Origin: Acidobacteriota bacterium
GTDB taxonomy: Bacteria > Acidobacteriota > Terriglobia > UBA7540
DNA length: 63,543 bases
Assembly (NCBI GenBank): GCA_902812415.1
Contig: CADDZJ010000013.1
Coordinates: 1-63,543, forward strand
Direction: 5' to 3'
Positions 1 to 9,000 of the stretch are shown one piece after another; within the stretch, counting starts at the first letter, position 1; the number at the start of each line of letters is the position of its first letter. The notes below the pieces were generated by a model. It saw only the letters and a program-made list of their open reading frames with translations. It ran no database searches and was not told the DNA's origin. Made by a program: the position numbers and the translations under genes.

Positions 1-129
1 ACTTCCAACTGGCGATGCTGGCCTACAACCTGAACTGCTGGCTGATGCTGTTCAACCGCGAGGAACCAGCGAGCACGCAGGAGCTAAAGCATACGAGGCT
101 GGCCACGGCGCGGCTGCGGTTTCTGTTCA
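1..129 (+). pseudogene. IS1380-like transposase, C-terminal fragment
   Basis: Read from base 3, the first ~125 bases encode a stretch containing LAYNLNCWLMLFNRE and LATARLRFLF, which resembles the conserved C-terminal part of IS1380-family DDE transposases, where a histidine/lysine-rich segment normally follows LRFLF. Here the resemblance stops at about base 128 and the sequence changes to the reverse-strand anti-sigma-like gene, so the transposase is truncated on its 3' side and is cut by the window edge on its 5' side. The family call is from memory of the motif; the truncation is seen directly. Confidence 0.6.
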
Positions 130-819
130 GATGCACCGGTGGCTTGCCGTTCCGTTCAGAAAGTTCAATTTCGTATTTTCCTGGCTGGCTGCCCATCGGC
201 AGGTAAATGACAAGCAAGGCGTTCGCCCGTTGGAGCGTGAGCGGCTTTCTGGCCGGATTCGGCACACCTTCGTCGCTGCGCACGGCGGACCAGCTTCTAA
301 GGTCCACGATTGCCGTCCGCAAGATGCCCGCGCCCGAGTTCGTCGCTATTGCAGTGCCGGACTTCACCTGCGGGTGTCGCCCGACGGCCAGCCAGATGGC
401 CGCGCAAATGGCAATGATGATGACAGCAGAGGCGCTCCCTACCTCAATGCGCTTCCGCCAGCGGATTTGACGGAAGAATTCGTTGAACTCCCTTGAACAC
501 GGAGAACAGGATACAAAGTGATCAATCCAGCGATTCTCTTCAGCCAGGCTGAGCTTTCCAGCGGCAATCTGCTTGATGAGCTTCGATTCGGGACACCCCT
601 TCCGCTCCGGGTTGGGAAAGTGATTTATTGAGAATTACAAATTATAGTGACAACGAAAACGGTAGCGGCGCTGCCCTCAGCGCCGAAAAACGCCGGTGAG
701 GACACCGGCGCTACAGAAAACGGTGTCACGATAATTGTAAACCTCAGTAGAAAGACTTCACGCCCCAGCTCAAGAAACCGCTTTTCCTCTTTTTTCGACA
801 GCACGGTATTTTCACCCAT
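130..819 (-). pseudogene. zf-HC2 (anti-sigma-like) membrane protein, disrupted
   Basis: On the minus strand an ATG at 817-819 opens MGENTVLSKKEEKRFLELG and continues to about 748. The reading then enters a palindromic element (635-740). Past it, in a different frame, come FPNPERKGCPESKL and a zf-HC2-like cysteine motif FVSCSPCSREFNEF, a transmembrane segment (SASAVIIIAICAAIWLAVG), and an extracytoplasmic domain with YLPMGSQPGKYEIELS, which runs into the IS1380 fragment near 130. Proteins with this layout (cytoplasmic zinc-finger, one TM helix, periplasmic domain) are usually anti-sigma factors. The gene is broken twice, by the inserted repeat with a frame change and by loss of its C-terminus. 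It is probably non-functional. Confidence 0.7.
635..740. repeat. MITE/REP-like palindromic element
   Basis: About 106 bp with imperfect terminal inverted repeats of ~20 bp: the left end begins TTACAAATTATAGTGAC and the right end, read on the other strand, begins TTACAATTATCGTGAC. The interior is also palindromic, with GTAGCGGCGCTG... facing GTAGCGCCGGTG.... It encodes nothing and splits the anti-sigma-like gene. No clear target duplication is visible. The whole element could fold into one long hairpin. Confidence 0.7.
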
Positions 820-1436
820 GCGGATTTACTCTGCTTTGCTCCGTTACCCGCCGATCCTCATTGCGAATCGTGCTTGGTAGGGTGCATGGCACGCGCCCGG
901 GCGCGGACGCCATCCGCGAGACCTTGATTTAAATAGACTATAAATGTAGACTATGCATGAGACGGATGCGCACGCTTTCATTGGACGCGCCCAGTAAGAA
1001 CTTCAGGACCAGGATGAGACCTTCCACTACAGGAAGAATAACGAGCGTTGACACGCAAGCGTCCCTTGCCTTGCGGAATGCGATTCTCGGGCCGTCGCAA
1101 GATGGGCGCAGACTGAAATTTTTCTCAACGAACCCTAATCCATGTTTGAAATCAATAAGGCGAGTTTTGACATGAGGCGGATTTTCAGGCCGAAAAACGA
1201 ACCTTGGCAAGGATTTTCGTCAACACATTTTTTACGGAACGAACCCTAACTATGTAAATTTAACACTATGTGTTTTTAATATATGAAATATGTAGTGGAA
1301 GATGCGTAGGGGCTGCAAACCATACGCTTTGGGAGGATGCCGTCCGCTCCCGGTGTTTGACCGGTAGGCCAGTCGTGATCAGTATCCTTCCATCCCGATT
1401 TATCCCTCCGGTATTTCATATTCGGAAATAACTCTG
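820..1436. other. Gene-free stretch upstream of the TonB receptor
   Basis: Over 600 bp with only short open frames lacking ribosome-binding sites or recognisable domains. It includes an AT-rich part near 1240-1300. I see no RNA gene or repeat here. With the promoter at 1437-1465, the receptor has a leader of roughly 80 bases. Confidence 0.5.
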
Positions 1437-1465
1437 TTGACATCGATTTGATGCTGAATTAGAGT
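1437..1465 (+). promoter_or_regulatory. Sigma-70-type promoter for the TonB receptor
   Basis: TTGACA at 1437-1442, a 17-bp spacer, and TAGAGT at 1460-1465 (four of six matches to TATAAT), on the strand of and ~87 bp before the receptor start. Sequence match only. Confidence 0.5.
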
Positions 1466-1551
1466 GAGCGGGGTCGGAGGTAGTCATAAGTGAAGAAACT
1501 GAGCGAATTCGATCAAGACAGGAGACACATAAAATCCTTCAGGAGTATTTT

Positions 1552-4500
1552 ATGGAGAGCAAAACGGATACCCGAAAGCACGCCAGATTTCTTCATTGGC
1601 TTTGCGTGACGGCTGTAGCCCTGTTCTTCTTATCTCCGGCCCATGCAAACGCCCAGACCACTTTTGGAGCCTTGACCGGCGCCGTTACAGACCCCTCCGG
1701 AGCCGTCGTCCCCGGAGTGCAGGTGACACTCACCAACACTGGCACAAATGCCAAGCAGGTGACCACCACCAACGCGGACGGTATTTATGAATTTGTGAAC
1801 GTGCTGCCGGGCAATTATCGCATTGATGCGGAAAAGAGCGGTTTCAAGCATTTCAGCCGGTCGCCCGTCGTGGTGCAGACGCAGCAGAGCTATCGGATTG
1901 ACATCCTCATGCAACTGGGCGCTATCACACAAAGCGTGCAAGTGACGGCCGCCACCCCCTTGCTTCAGTCGCAAAGCGCCTCGCTGGGTCAGGTGATTGC
2001 CGGGCGGGCCGTCGGCGAGATGCCGCTGAACGGCCGCAACGTGTTCAACCTGATGTCTCTTGTGCCCTCCGTCGTGCCGCAAGGTCAATCCCAGGGAACG
2101 CCTACAGGAGCCAATCCCTTCGCCTTCAACAACTATCAGATTAACGGAGCTTTTGGAAACCAGAGCGCCATCTTCCTGGACGGAGTGCCGGAAAATAATG
2201 GTTACCTCAACCTTCCAGCGTTTGTCCCCACCCAGGACTCCATTCAGGAATTTAAGGTTCAAACCGATAATCTGGGACCCGAATGGGGGCGCTTTGCCGG
2301 CGGCGTGATGAACCTTACGACCAAGTCGGGCACCAATGAAATCCACGGCGAAGCTTACGAATATTTGCGAAACAAGGTGCTGAACGCCAACACGTTCTTT
2401 AACAATCGGGCAGGAATTCCCGTGGGGCCTTTCACCCAGAATCAATTTGGCGCCAATGCCGGCGGCCCGCTTGACCTCCCCGGCATCTATAACGGCAAGG
2501 ACAAGACGTTCTGGTTCTTCAGCTACGAAGGATTCCGGCTGCGGCAGGGGCAGACCTTCGTGGAAACCGTGCCCACGGCCGCAGAGCGGCAAGGCGATTT
2601 CTCGGGCCTGCTCGACTCGAACGGCAATCAGATTCCGATTTACAGTCCTGTTCAATGCGCAAACGGCCCTTGCACCGTGGGGTCCAACGGGCAACTCACT
2701 TCTCCCCGCGTGCAGTTTCCCGGAAACGTCATCCCAACTTCTGACATCAATATTACGTCTGCTGCGCTGATGCGGTTATGGCCGGCGCCCAACGCCGTAG
2801 GCGCGCCGTTCACCAACCAGAACAACTTTGTTACCAATGCCAGTGTCGGCGGCAACAACGACGAATACGTGGCGCGGATTGACCAGAATGTCAGCGACAA
2901 GCAGCATGTTTTCGGGCGCTATTCCCGCTGGAGCAACCTGAACCTGCCCATCGATCCCCTGGGGACAGGCGTGTGCCAGGACCGCTGCACTGAAACGTTC
3001 ACCACGAACGACATCGTGCTGGACGACACCTATAACTTTACTCCGACGCTCATCAGCGACATTCACGTGGGCTTTGACCGATTTGCTTATGACCGGACTC
3101 CGCTCTCGAAGACAGGCTTTGACCTCACCTCCATCGGCTGGCCCGCCTTTACGAATGCGGAAGTTCCGCCCAACCTGCGCACCTTCCCCATGCCAAACGT
3201 TCAGGATATGTCGAGCGGTCTCTTTGGATCGCAGGGCGGAGGGAGCGTGATCATCGCGCGGGATAACAACTGGTACGTTTCCGGCGACTTGACGAAAATC
3301 GCCGGCCGCCACACGCTGAAGGCCGGCGCGCAATTTCTCGTTTTGCAGCACAATTACGCGCAGACCAACGTCGCCACGGGCATCTTTGCCTTCGACCGTA
3401 ATTTCACTGCAAACGTTCCCATCGGCGGCACTGGGGGCTTCGGCTTTGCCTCCTACTTGCTGGGTTATCCTTCCAGCGGCGGAAACAGCCTGCCTGCTCT
3501 GGTGGCCGGCCAGCAAATCTATCGCGCGGCGTACGCCGGCGACACCTGGCAGGTGACCAACAAACTCACCCTTGATCTTGGCCTGCGCTACGACCAGGAT
3601 GGGCCGTGGTCCGAACGCTTCAATCGCCTCAGCTTCTGGGATTTGAACGTTCCCAGCCCCTTGGCCCAGGCCACGGGGCTGCCGCTGAAGGGGGAGTTGG
3701 GTCTGGTTGATTCTTCTCTGCGCCAAAGCCGCAATCCCGTGAATCTGAATGAGGCGCAATTCGCTCCGCGCTTCGGCCTGGCCTATCGCATGAATGACCA
3801 GACGGTGGTGCGGGGCGGCTATGGCATCTTCTGGATTCCGAACCTGGTGGCCTGGAATATCGAACCCAACAATGATGCGGTGAACAGCATCGGCACGCCG
3901 TTCGTCGCCACAATCAACGGCGGCGTGACGCCTTTCAATCCGGCTCAGGGGTGGACCAACCCTTATCCTAACGGAATTCTTCAGCCGCCGGGCCGCTCCC
4001 CCAACCTGAACCAGATCCGTCTGAACACAGGAGGCGCGGGCGCGGTGGTTCCGAACGAACCCTCGGGGTATATGCAGCAGTGGAATTTTGACATCCAGCG
4101 CCAGTTGCCCAGCGGCTTCTTCGTGGATTTGGCCTATGCCGGTTCGCGTGGCACTCACCTGCATACCGGCAATCAGAATATAGACTTCCTGCCCGATCAG
4201 TACCTTTCTCTGGGGAATGCGTTGAATGCGCAGGTTACGAACCCGTTTTTCGGTTTGATCTCGAGCGGACCACTCTCTACCCCTACGATTGCCGCGGGCC
4301 AGCTTCTTCATCCCTATCCGCAATACACGGGAGTGAGTATTGCCGGCGCCGGCTGGGGTGACAGTTATTACCACTCCTTCCAGATGAAGGTCGAAAGGCA
4401 ATTCAAAGGGGGTGGAACGCTTTTGGTCGCTTACACCGTTGCAAAACTCATGACCGACACCGATACCGTCTCCGGCTGGCTCGAAGGGGACACCGGCGGT

Positions 4501-5103
4501 GTAGGAGGCACGATCGATTGGAACAATATCAAAGGCTCATCCTATTCTATTTCCTCTCAGGACATTCCGCAGCGCCTAGTCGTGAGCTATGTGTTGAACC
4601 TGCCTGTGGGTCACGGGCAGCGGTTCCTTCCTAGGATAAGCGGCGTGGCAGACAAGCTCATTTCCGGATGGGGTTTGGACGGGATCACCACATTCCAGTC
4701 AGGCTTTCCGCTGAAAATCGGCTCCTCAGGAGGCGGCAATCACCCTAATCGGATTTGCTCCAATGCAGGCCGTCCGGGCAGCCCCGAGTCGCGACTGAAT
4801 GAATGGTTCAACACCGCGTGCTTTGTCCAGTCGGCGCCTTTTACTTACGGCACCGAATCGCGTGTTGATCCCAATCTGAGGCAGGAGGGGACCAATAATT
4901 GGGATGTCTCTCTATTCAAGACGACGAACTTCGGTCCGGCTGAGAGGCTCGGCTTGCAGTTTCGAGCGGAGTTCTTCAACCTGTTTAACCGGCCCCAGTT
5001 TGGCCCCCCGGGCACAACCCAGGGGACTTCATCATTTGGGGTGGTAAGCTCGCAGGTCGGTAATCCGCGCCTGATTCAGTTTGCGCTGAAGTTTCTGTTC
5101 TAG
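1552..5103 (+). CDS. TonB-dependent receptor, carboxypeptidase-regulatory-like N-terminus
   Basis: This 1183-aa outer-membrane receptor starts at an ATG with the Shine-Dalgarno CAGGAG ~7 bp upstream. Residues ~1-35 are a signal peptide (hydrophobic VTAVALFFLSPA, cleavage near ANAQT). Residues ~38-125 form a Cna_B/CarboxypepD_reg-like beta-sandwich (TGAVTDPSGAVVPGVQVTL). A plug region follows (LNGRNVFNLMSLVPSV), then a long beta-barrel ending in a terminal phenylalanine (LKFLF), as outer-membrane proteins usually do. Receptors of this Oar-like type are heavily duplicated in Acidobacteriota and are thought to import large oligomeric substrates; the substrate here cannot be told. It stands alone, with no TonB/ExbB or glycan-degradation genes beside it. 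Confidence 0.93.
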   Translation: MESKTDTRKHARFLHWLCVTAVALFFLSPAHANAQTTFGALTGAVTDPSGAVVPGVQVTLTNTGTNAKQVTTTNADGIYEFVNVLPGNYRIDAEKSGFKHFSRSPVVVQTQQSYRIDILMQLGAITQSVQVTAATPLLQSQSASLGQVIAGRAVGEMPLNGRNVFNLMSLVPSVVPQGQSQGTPTGANPFAFNNYQINGAFGNQSAIFLDGVPENNGYLNLPAFVPTQDSIQEFKVQTDNLGPEWGRFAGGVMNLTTKSGTNEIHGEAYEYLRNKVLNANTFFNNRAGIPVGPFTQNQFGANAGGPLDLPGIYNGKDKTFWFFSYEGFRLRQGQTFVETVPTAAERQGDFSGLLDSNGNQIPIYSPVQCANGPCTVGSNGQLTSPRVQFPGNVIPTSDINITSAALMRLWPAPNAVGAPFTNQNNFVTNASVGGNNDEYVARIDQNVSDKQHVFGRYSRWSNLNLPIDPLGTGVCQDRCTETFTTNDIVLDDTYNFTPTLISDIHVGFDRFAYDRTPLSKTGFDLTSIGWPAFTNAEVPPNLRTFPMPNVQDMSSGLFGSQGGGSVIIARDNNWYVSGDLTKIAGRHTLKAGAQFLVLQHNYAQTNVATGIFAFDRNFTANVPIGGTGGFGFASYLLGYPSSGGNSLPALVAGQQIYRAAYAGDTWQVTNKLTLDLGLRYDQDGPWSERFNRLSFWDLNVPSPLAQATGLPLKGELGLVDSSLRQSRNPVNLNEAQFAPRFGLAYRMNDQTVVRGGYGIFWIPNLVAWNIEPNNDAVNSIGTPFVATINGGVTPFNPAQGWTNPYPNGILQPPGRSPNLNQIRLNTGGAGAVVPNEPSGYMQQWNFDIQRQLPSGFFVDLAYAGSRGTHLHTGNQNIDFLPDQYLSLGNALNAQVTNPFFGLISSGPLSTPTIAAGQLLHPYPQYTGVSIAGAGWGDSYYHSFQMKVERQFKGGGTLLVAYTVAKLMTDTDTVSGWLEGDTGGVGGTIDWNNIKGSSYSISSQDIPQRLVVSYVLNLPVGHGQRFLPRISGVADKLISGWGLDGITTFQSGFPLKIGSSGGGNHPNRICSNAGRPGSPESRLNEWFNTACFVQSAPFTYGTESRVDPNLRQEGTNNWDVSLFKTTNFGPAERLGLQFRAEFFNLFNRPQFGPPGTTQGTSSFGVVSSQVGNPRLIQFALKFLF

Positions 5104-5145
5104 CTGGTTGGAATGAGCGGGAGCTTTTTCCGATAACACGAGTCG

Positions 5146-5181
5146 CCGTCACGGTCCTTCAAAAACGATGGGCCGTGACGG
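5146..5181 (+). terminator. Possible terminator hairpin after the TonB receptor
   Basis: Arms CCGTCACGGTCC (5146-5157) and GGGCCGTGACGG (5170-5181) pair over 12 bp with one G-U, with a 12-base loop. It lies 43 bp past the receptor stop. There is no strong U tract, so it may only be a stabilising hairpin. Confidence 0.4.
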
Positions 5182-5302
5182 TTGCCTGTTTCCAACTCGA
5201 GGTCAGGCAAGGGATGAAGGAACTGGTGCATTGTTTGAGGAAGTTAGTTTTAAACAAGGCGCCAAGAGCCTACGATTCACCACGGTGGATGAAAATAGCA
5301 AC

Positions 5303-5329
5303 GTCATTCCTGCGCAAGCGGGAATCCAA
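5303..5329. repeat. Dispersed palindromic repeat (copy 1 of 3)
   Basis: GTCATTCCTGCGCAAGCGGGAA and flanks match, in one orientation or the other, the copies at 44463-44489 and 46614-46640. The core GCG-rich palindrome with GTCATTCC at one end is the well-known type whose chance translation is VIPAQAGIQ. The rest of the 5182-5481 gap holds no supported gene. Confidence 0.65.
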
Positions 5330-5481
5330 CCTTGGACCCGCTTGCGTGGAGATGATGGCGAAAGGCGCCTGCGGCATGAGGCTACCGTGCATCGCTTTGA
5401 CTTCTCGGCGATCTGAGCGGTCATTTCCACAGCGGTCTGTATTTGGAAATGCGAACGAACTGCTTAAATAGTTTATTTTTT

Positions 5482-5724
5482 CTAATTTCGTTTTTGCTGG
5501 CTGAAATCGGTCACTTTATAGACTTTGCCCTTTCGATCATAGGTAATCCATTCACCGGTTTGTTTACCATTTTTGAAATGGCCTGACCGCATCCGGGTTC
5601 CATCTTTTCTGAACCATTCCCAATAGCCTTCGGCGACGCCATCCATCATGGTTCCTTTTGCCCAGATGCGGCCATCGTTGTGATATTGGATGTGCGGCTT
5701 CTTCGATCCCTTGTTTGCAGCCAT
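5482..5724 (-). CDS. YwqK/MORN-like small protein
   Basis: An 80-aa protein starting MAANKGSKKPHIQYHNDG, with GGAGGA 3-8 bp upstream of the ATG at 5722-5724. The body is made of repeated aromatic-glycine strands (AEGYWEWFRKDGTRMRSG, TGEWITYD) typical of MORN/YwqK beta-hairpin repeats, often annotated 'toxin-antitoxin system YwqK family antitoxin'. No cognate toxin is visible nearby, so the antitoxin label should not be read as function. A longer reading that begins inside the tRNA (to 5853) is an artefact of the open frame crossing the tRNA gene. It probably follows the tRNA-Ser transcript, ~45 bp away. Confidence 0.75.
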   Translation of the reverse strand: MAANKGSKKPHIQYHNDGRIWAKGTMMDGVAEGYWEWFRKDGTRMRSGHFKNGKQTGEWITYDRKGKVYKVTDFSQQKRN

Positions 5725-5769
5725 CAATTCCTCCAGCGCCGGCTTGCATATCGAGACCGATGGCGAAGG

Positions 5770-5859
5770 TGGCGGAGAGGGTGGGATTCGAACCCACGAT
5801 GCAGTTTCCTGCATACACGCTTTCCAAGCGTGCTCCTTAAGCCACTCGGACACCTCTCC
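5770..5859 (-). tRNA. tRNA-Ser(GGA)
   Basis: The minus strand gives a 7-bp acceptor stem GGAGAGG/CCTCTCC, a D-arm with GAGTGGCTTAAGGA, an anticodon stem CACGC/GCGTG with loop TTGGAAA (anticodon GGA), a long class-II variable arm, and a T-arm GGGTTCGAATCCC. The discriminator is G at 5773 and CCA is encoded at 5772-5770. All elements of a class-II serine tRNA are present. Decodes UCC/UCU. Confidence 0.96.
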
Positions 5860-6027
5860 ACTTCAAACCCATTTCAGCAATCGTTCAGCGCATAGCGCAG
5901 CAGCGTCACACGCGGCGCACGGAAGGCAGATTGCTCTATGAGTATAGCAACTCACGCTGGAACGTGCACAGCGTCTTAAATTGGGTAGTCTTGAATTTGA
6001 GCTTCCCCAAAGCGCCAAACCATCGCG

Positions 6028-9000
6028 TCACTTCAGCCTGCGGTGGAAGCGCACCTCAAAACCAAAAACTCCGTTAATATCCCGTTCGCCGATCAGCGAG
6101 ATCTTATTGCTGAGGTCCCAGCGTACGCGAATATCGCGCTGCTGCGCCGCCGCCGTGTTGGTGGAATAGGTGATCGTCAGGTCTCGCGACACCTGTTCTT
6201 CGATGGTGACTCGGGCGCCGCCAGCCGTGGTGGGTCCAAGCAGATTCGGGTCGATGCGAATCCGACTGACCCCGAAGAGTCGCTGCACGCGACCGGATAC
6301 CTGGCTTGATAGAGCCTGCGAAAGCAGAGCGCTCGCGCCAATCGCTCCAAAAGGCTCGGTCCCGCTCGAACGCATCAAGGCCTGCTGGGGAGCATAACCC
6401 AGCGCCAGCAACGAGAGAACGTCTTCGCTGGGCAACGGCGGATCGGAACGATAGGCCAGCTTGGGCCGATCGACAGGGCCGGTGACATCGACGATGATGT
6501 TATAGCGTTCCACCCTCGTTTCCGCCTCAATATCCAGCACCGGCGTGGTCTGAAAGGGGCTGGTCATGGTGATGTCGCCGCGCGTGATGTTGTAGCGGTT
6601 GCCGGCGATCACAGCCTGGCCGTTCCGGATGTGAATGTTCCCCATCGCGACTGGATTGGCCAGCGTCCCGCGCAGGTTCATATTCATGGAGGCTTCCAGA
6701 GTGAGCGCGCGCGATGAGAGCCTGACCTCCGGATTGGTCATCGCGTGGATATCCAGCCGAATCTTTGACGAGGTCGACGGCTCGGTGGATATTTCAACTC
6801 CGTTCGATGGAGCGCCCATTTCACCCAGCCAGTTGACCAGGTTGAAGTTCTCGCTCACGAACATTTGCCCAACGGTGACGTCGCCCGTAAGCTGCCCTGC
6901 CTGGGTCGATCCGGTAAGCCTCAGGTCCCCTGAAAGCAGGGTTGTGAAATCCCTGGGGTACTCCAGTCGAACGCGCTGGAACGCGGCGTGCAGATTAAAC
7001 CGGGGAACGGAACCGATGGTGGCGTAACCCGTAAGCTGAATCGAGGTCTGTCCGCTCTGCGCGCCCAGCGATTCAATGGTGGCGCGGTTCCCCTTCAGCA
7101 CAATTGTCCCATTGAGACCGGCGATGGGGAGAGGCAGGCTGGCATAACGCATGCTCAGGCTGTGGATGGCAATCTGTCCCGAAAGCGAAGGCTGAGTGAG
7201 AGCGCCCGTGGCATGAAAGTTGATGTCAAGCCCTCCGGTAGCTTGAATGGATGGGTCTATCAGTTTCAGGACCGACGCATCTGTTTTACCTATCGCATCT
7301 AACGACACGGCAGGCGCCGGTCCGGATCGAGCCGCGAGCTGGATCCCGAGGTTCGTTGAAGGACCTTGCATCGCAAAATGATTTGAATGAAGGGTGCGCG
7401 CAGCGTAACGGATCTCCACAGGTTGCGTGTTTTTCAGATCGAAGCCGGGCAACACGACTTCGAGCTTCTGCGCCTGGGCTTCCATTGACATTTCCCTGGG
7501 CTTTTTCAGCGGACCTGTTCCTTTAAAGGAGCCGGAAACGATCACCGGCGTCTGGAGGTTGTGGCGGCCAAGCCAATCGAACCACGGGTCGAGGCGGAAA
7601 TTTGAGAATTTCCCCGAAAGTTGTGATGTCCAATCACCCTCGATGGAAGACTTCAGGTCAATCCTCACGGTTCCAGCAGGCCCTTGCAACTGGCTCTGGC
7701 CTTGAAGTTGCTTCCCTTTCAACGTGAGTTGGGCTTCGAGATCACCCAGCTTGATGTCTTCAAGGGTCAAGCCCTGAATGTTCAAGGTTGATGTGATCTG
7801 GGGTTGGGTGAAAGTTCCGTTGGCCTGGACGCGAAACTCTGCGACCCCCTGGATGGGCTCCGATTCGCTCTCCTCTGCTTCTTCGGGTTGTCGCAGCTTC
7901 AGACGCTTAAACTCTGCGAGTGAGAAATGAGTCCCGTGAAGGTCGGTTGCAAAAGAGTGCTTGGGTAAATCCACGCGAGCCCATCCCGTAAGGCTTCCGC
8001 GTCCCTTGCGAAGCAGGATATCTTGAAAATTCCAGACAGAACCGCTGATCATGACCTTGCCTGACAGCGAGTTGAACGGCTCCTGCTCAATCGCGCCGTC
8101 CGACAACTGAAAATTTCCGGAACCTTCCAAACTGGCAGAAGTCCCGGCCAGCTTCAGCCCGCCCGTGATGACTCCTGTGACCGGATAATGAACTCTGAAT
8201 GCATTTTCTAATCCCTGTAAGGGTGAGCGCCGGGCCTGGGCTATCAACTGGATTGCGGAATGTTGCGTTACCTTCCAATCAGCCAGTTTCACGAAACCGC
8301 TGAAATTGAGAGAACTGGGACCGGAGCGCAACTCGCCGGAACTGACTTGGAAGCGCTGAGAAGAGGCCTCAAGATTGGCAGCAAAACTCTGCCATGACCA
8401 TCCGCCATAATCGAATGCTCCGGCGCTGAGATGACCCTGAACGTTCGGTCGTTCCACAGAGCCTGTCACCAGCCCTTTGAACGTGGCGGTGGATTTAAGC
8501 TTCAAGGGGACGCTTTCGGAAAGCCCGACAACGTGCTCGATTAAGGGCGCTACTTCCTGAAAGTTCGTCGTGGAACAGCTCACATTCAAAGCTGAATTTG
8601 AGCCGCCCAGAATTCCCTGCACCGTAAGCGAAGCATGGGGGCTTGTAAACTCCGCCTGCTCCAGGCTTATCGTTAAAGCCGGGGTGTAAGTCGCTGATCC
8701 GCGCGCGGCGCCGGTCACTGGAAGCCGGCCCGGCGATGGAGTAGTTGGCGCGGTGAATTGCAAATCAAAATTCGACTTGAAATTGTGAAAGGTTCCATTC
8801 CAGCTTGCCTCGATAGGGCCATCTACCTTGGACGTAACCGGAATAAGCTTCCCAAACTCACGCCACTCGGAGACCACCTGAAGCGCTTCGGCAAGGTCGA
8901 TGTCCCGCAGTTGACCACGCGTCCTGAAGACAGGGGTTTTACCCCGAAGTTCAACGTTCGTTTCACCTTCGAGCGAGCCTCCCAGAGATTGAACCCGAAG

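Noticed and set aside
938-1210. Opposed short open frames upstream of the TonB receptor
   Set aside because: No ribosome-binding site, no domain; basic low-information translation on both strands.
2776-4401. Long open frame on the minus strand inside the TonB receptor gene (and a second at 1630-2694)
   Set aside because: Antisense shadow of a GC-rich coding region; no ribosome-binding site, composition unlike a protein, and the plus-strand receptor is clear.
5725-5853. N-terminal extension of the YwqK-like gene
   Set aside because: The extension is the translated tRNA-Ser gene; an ATG with GGAGGA at 5722-5724 is the proper start.
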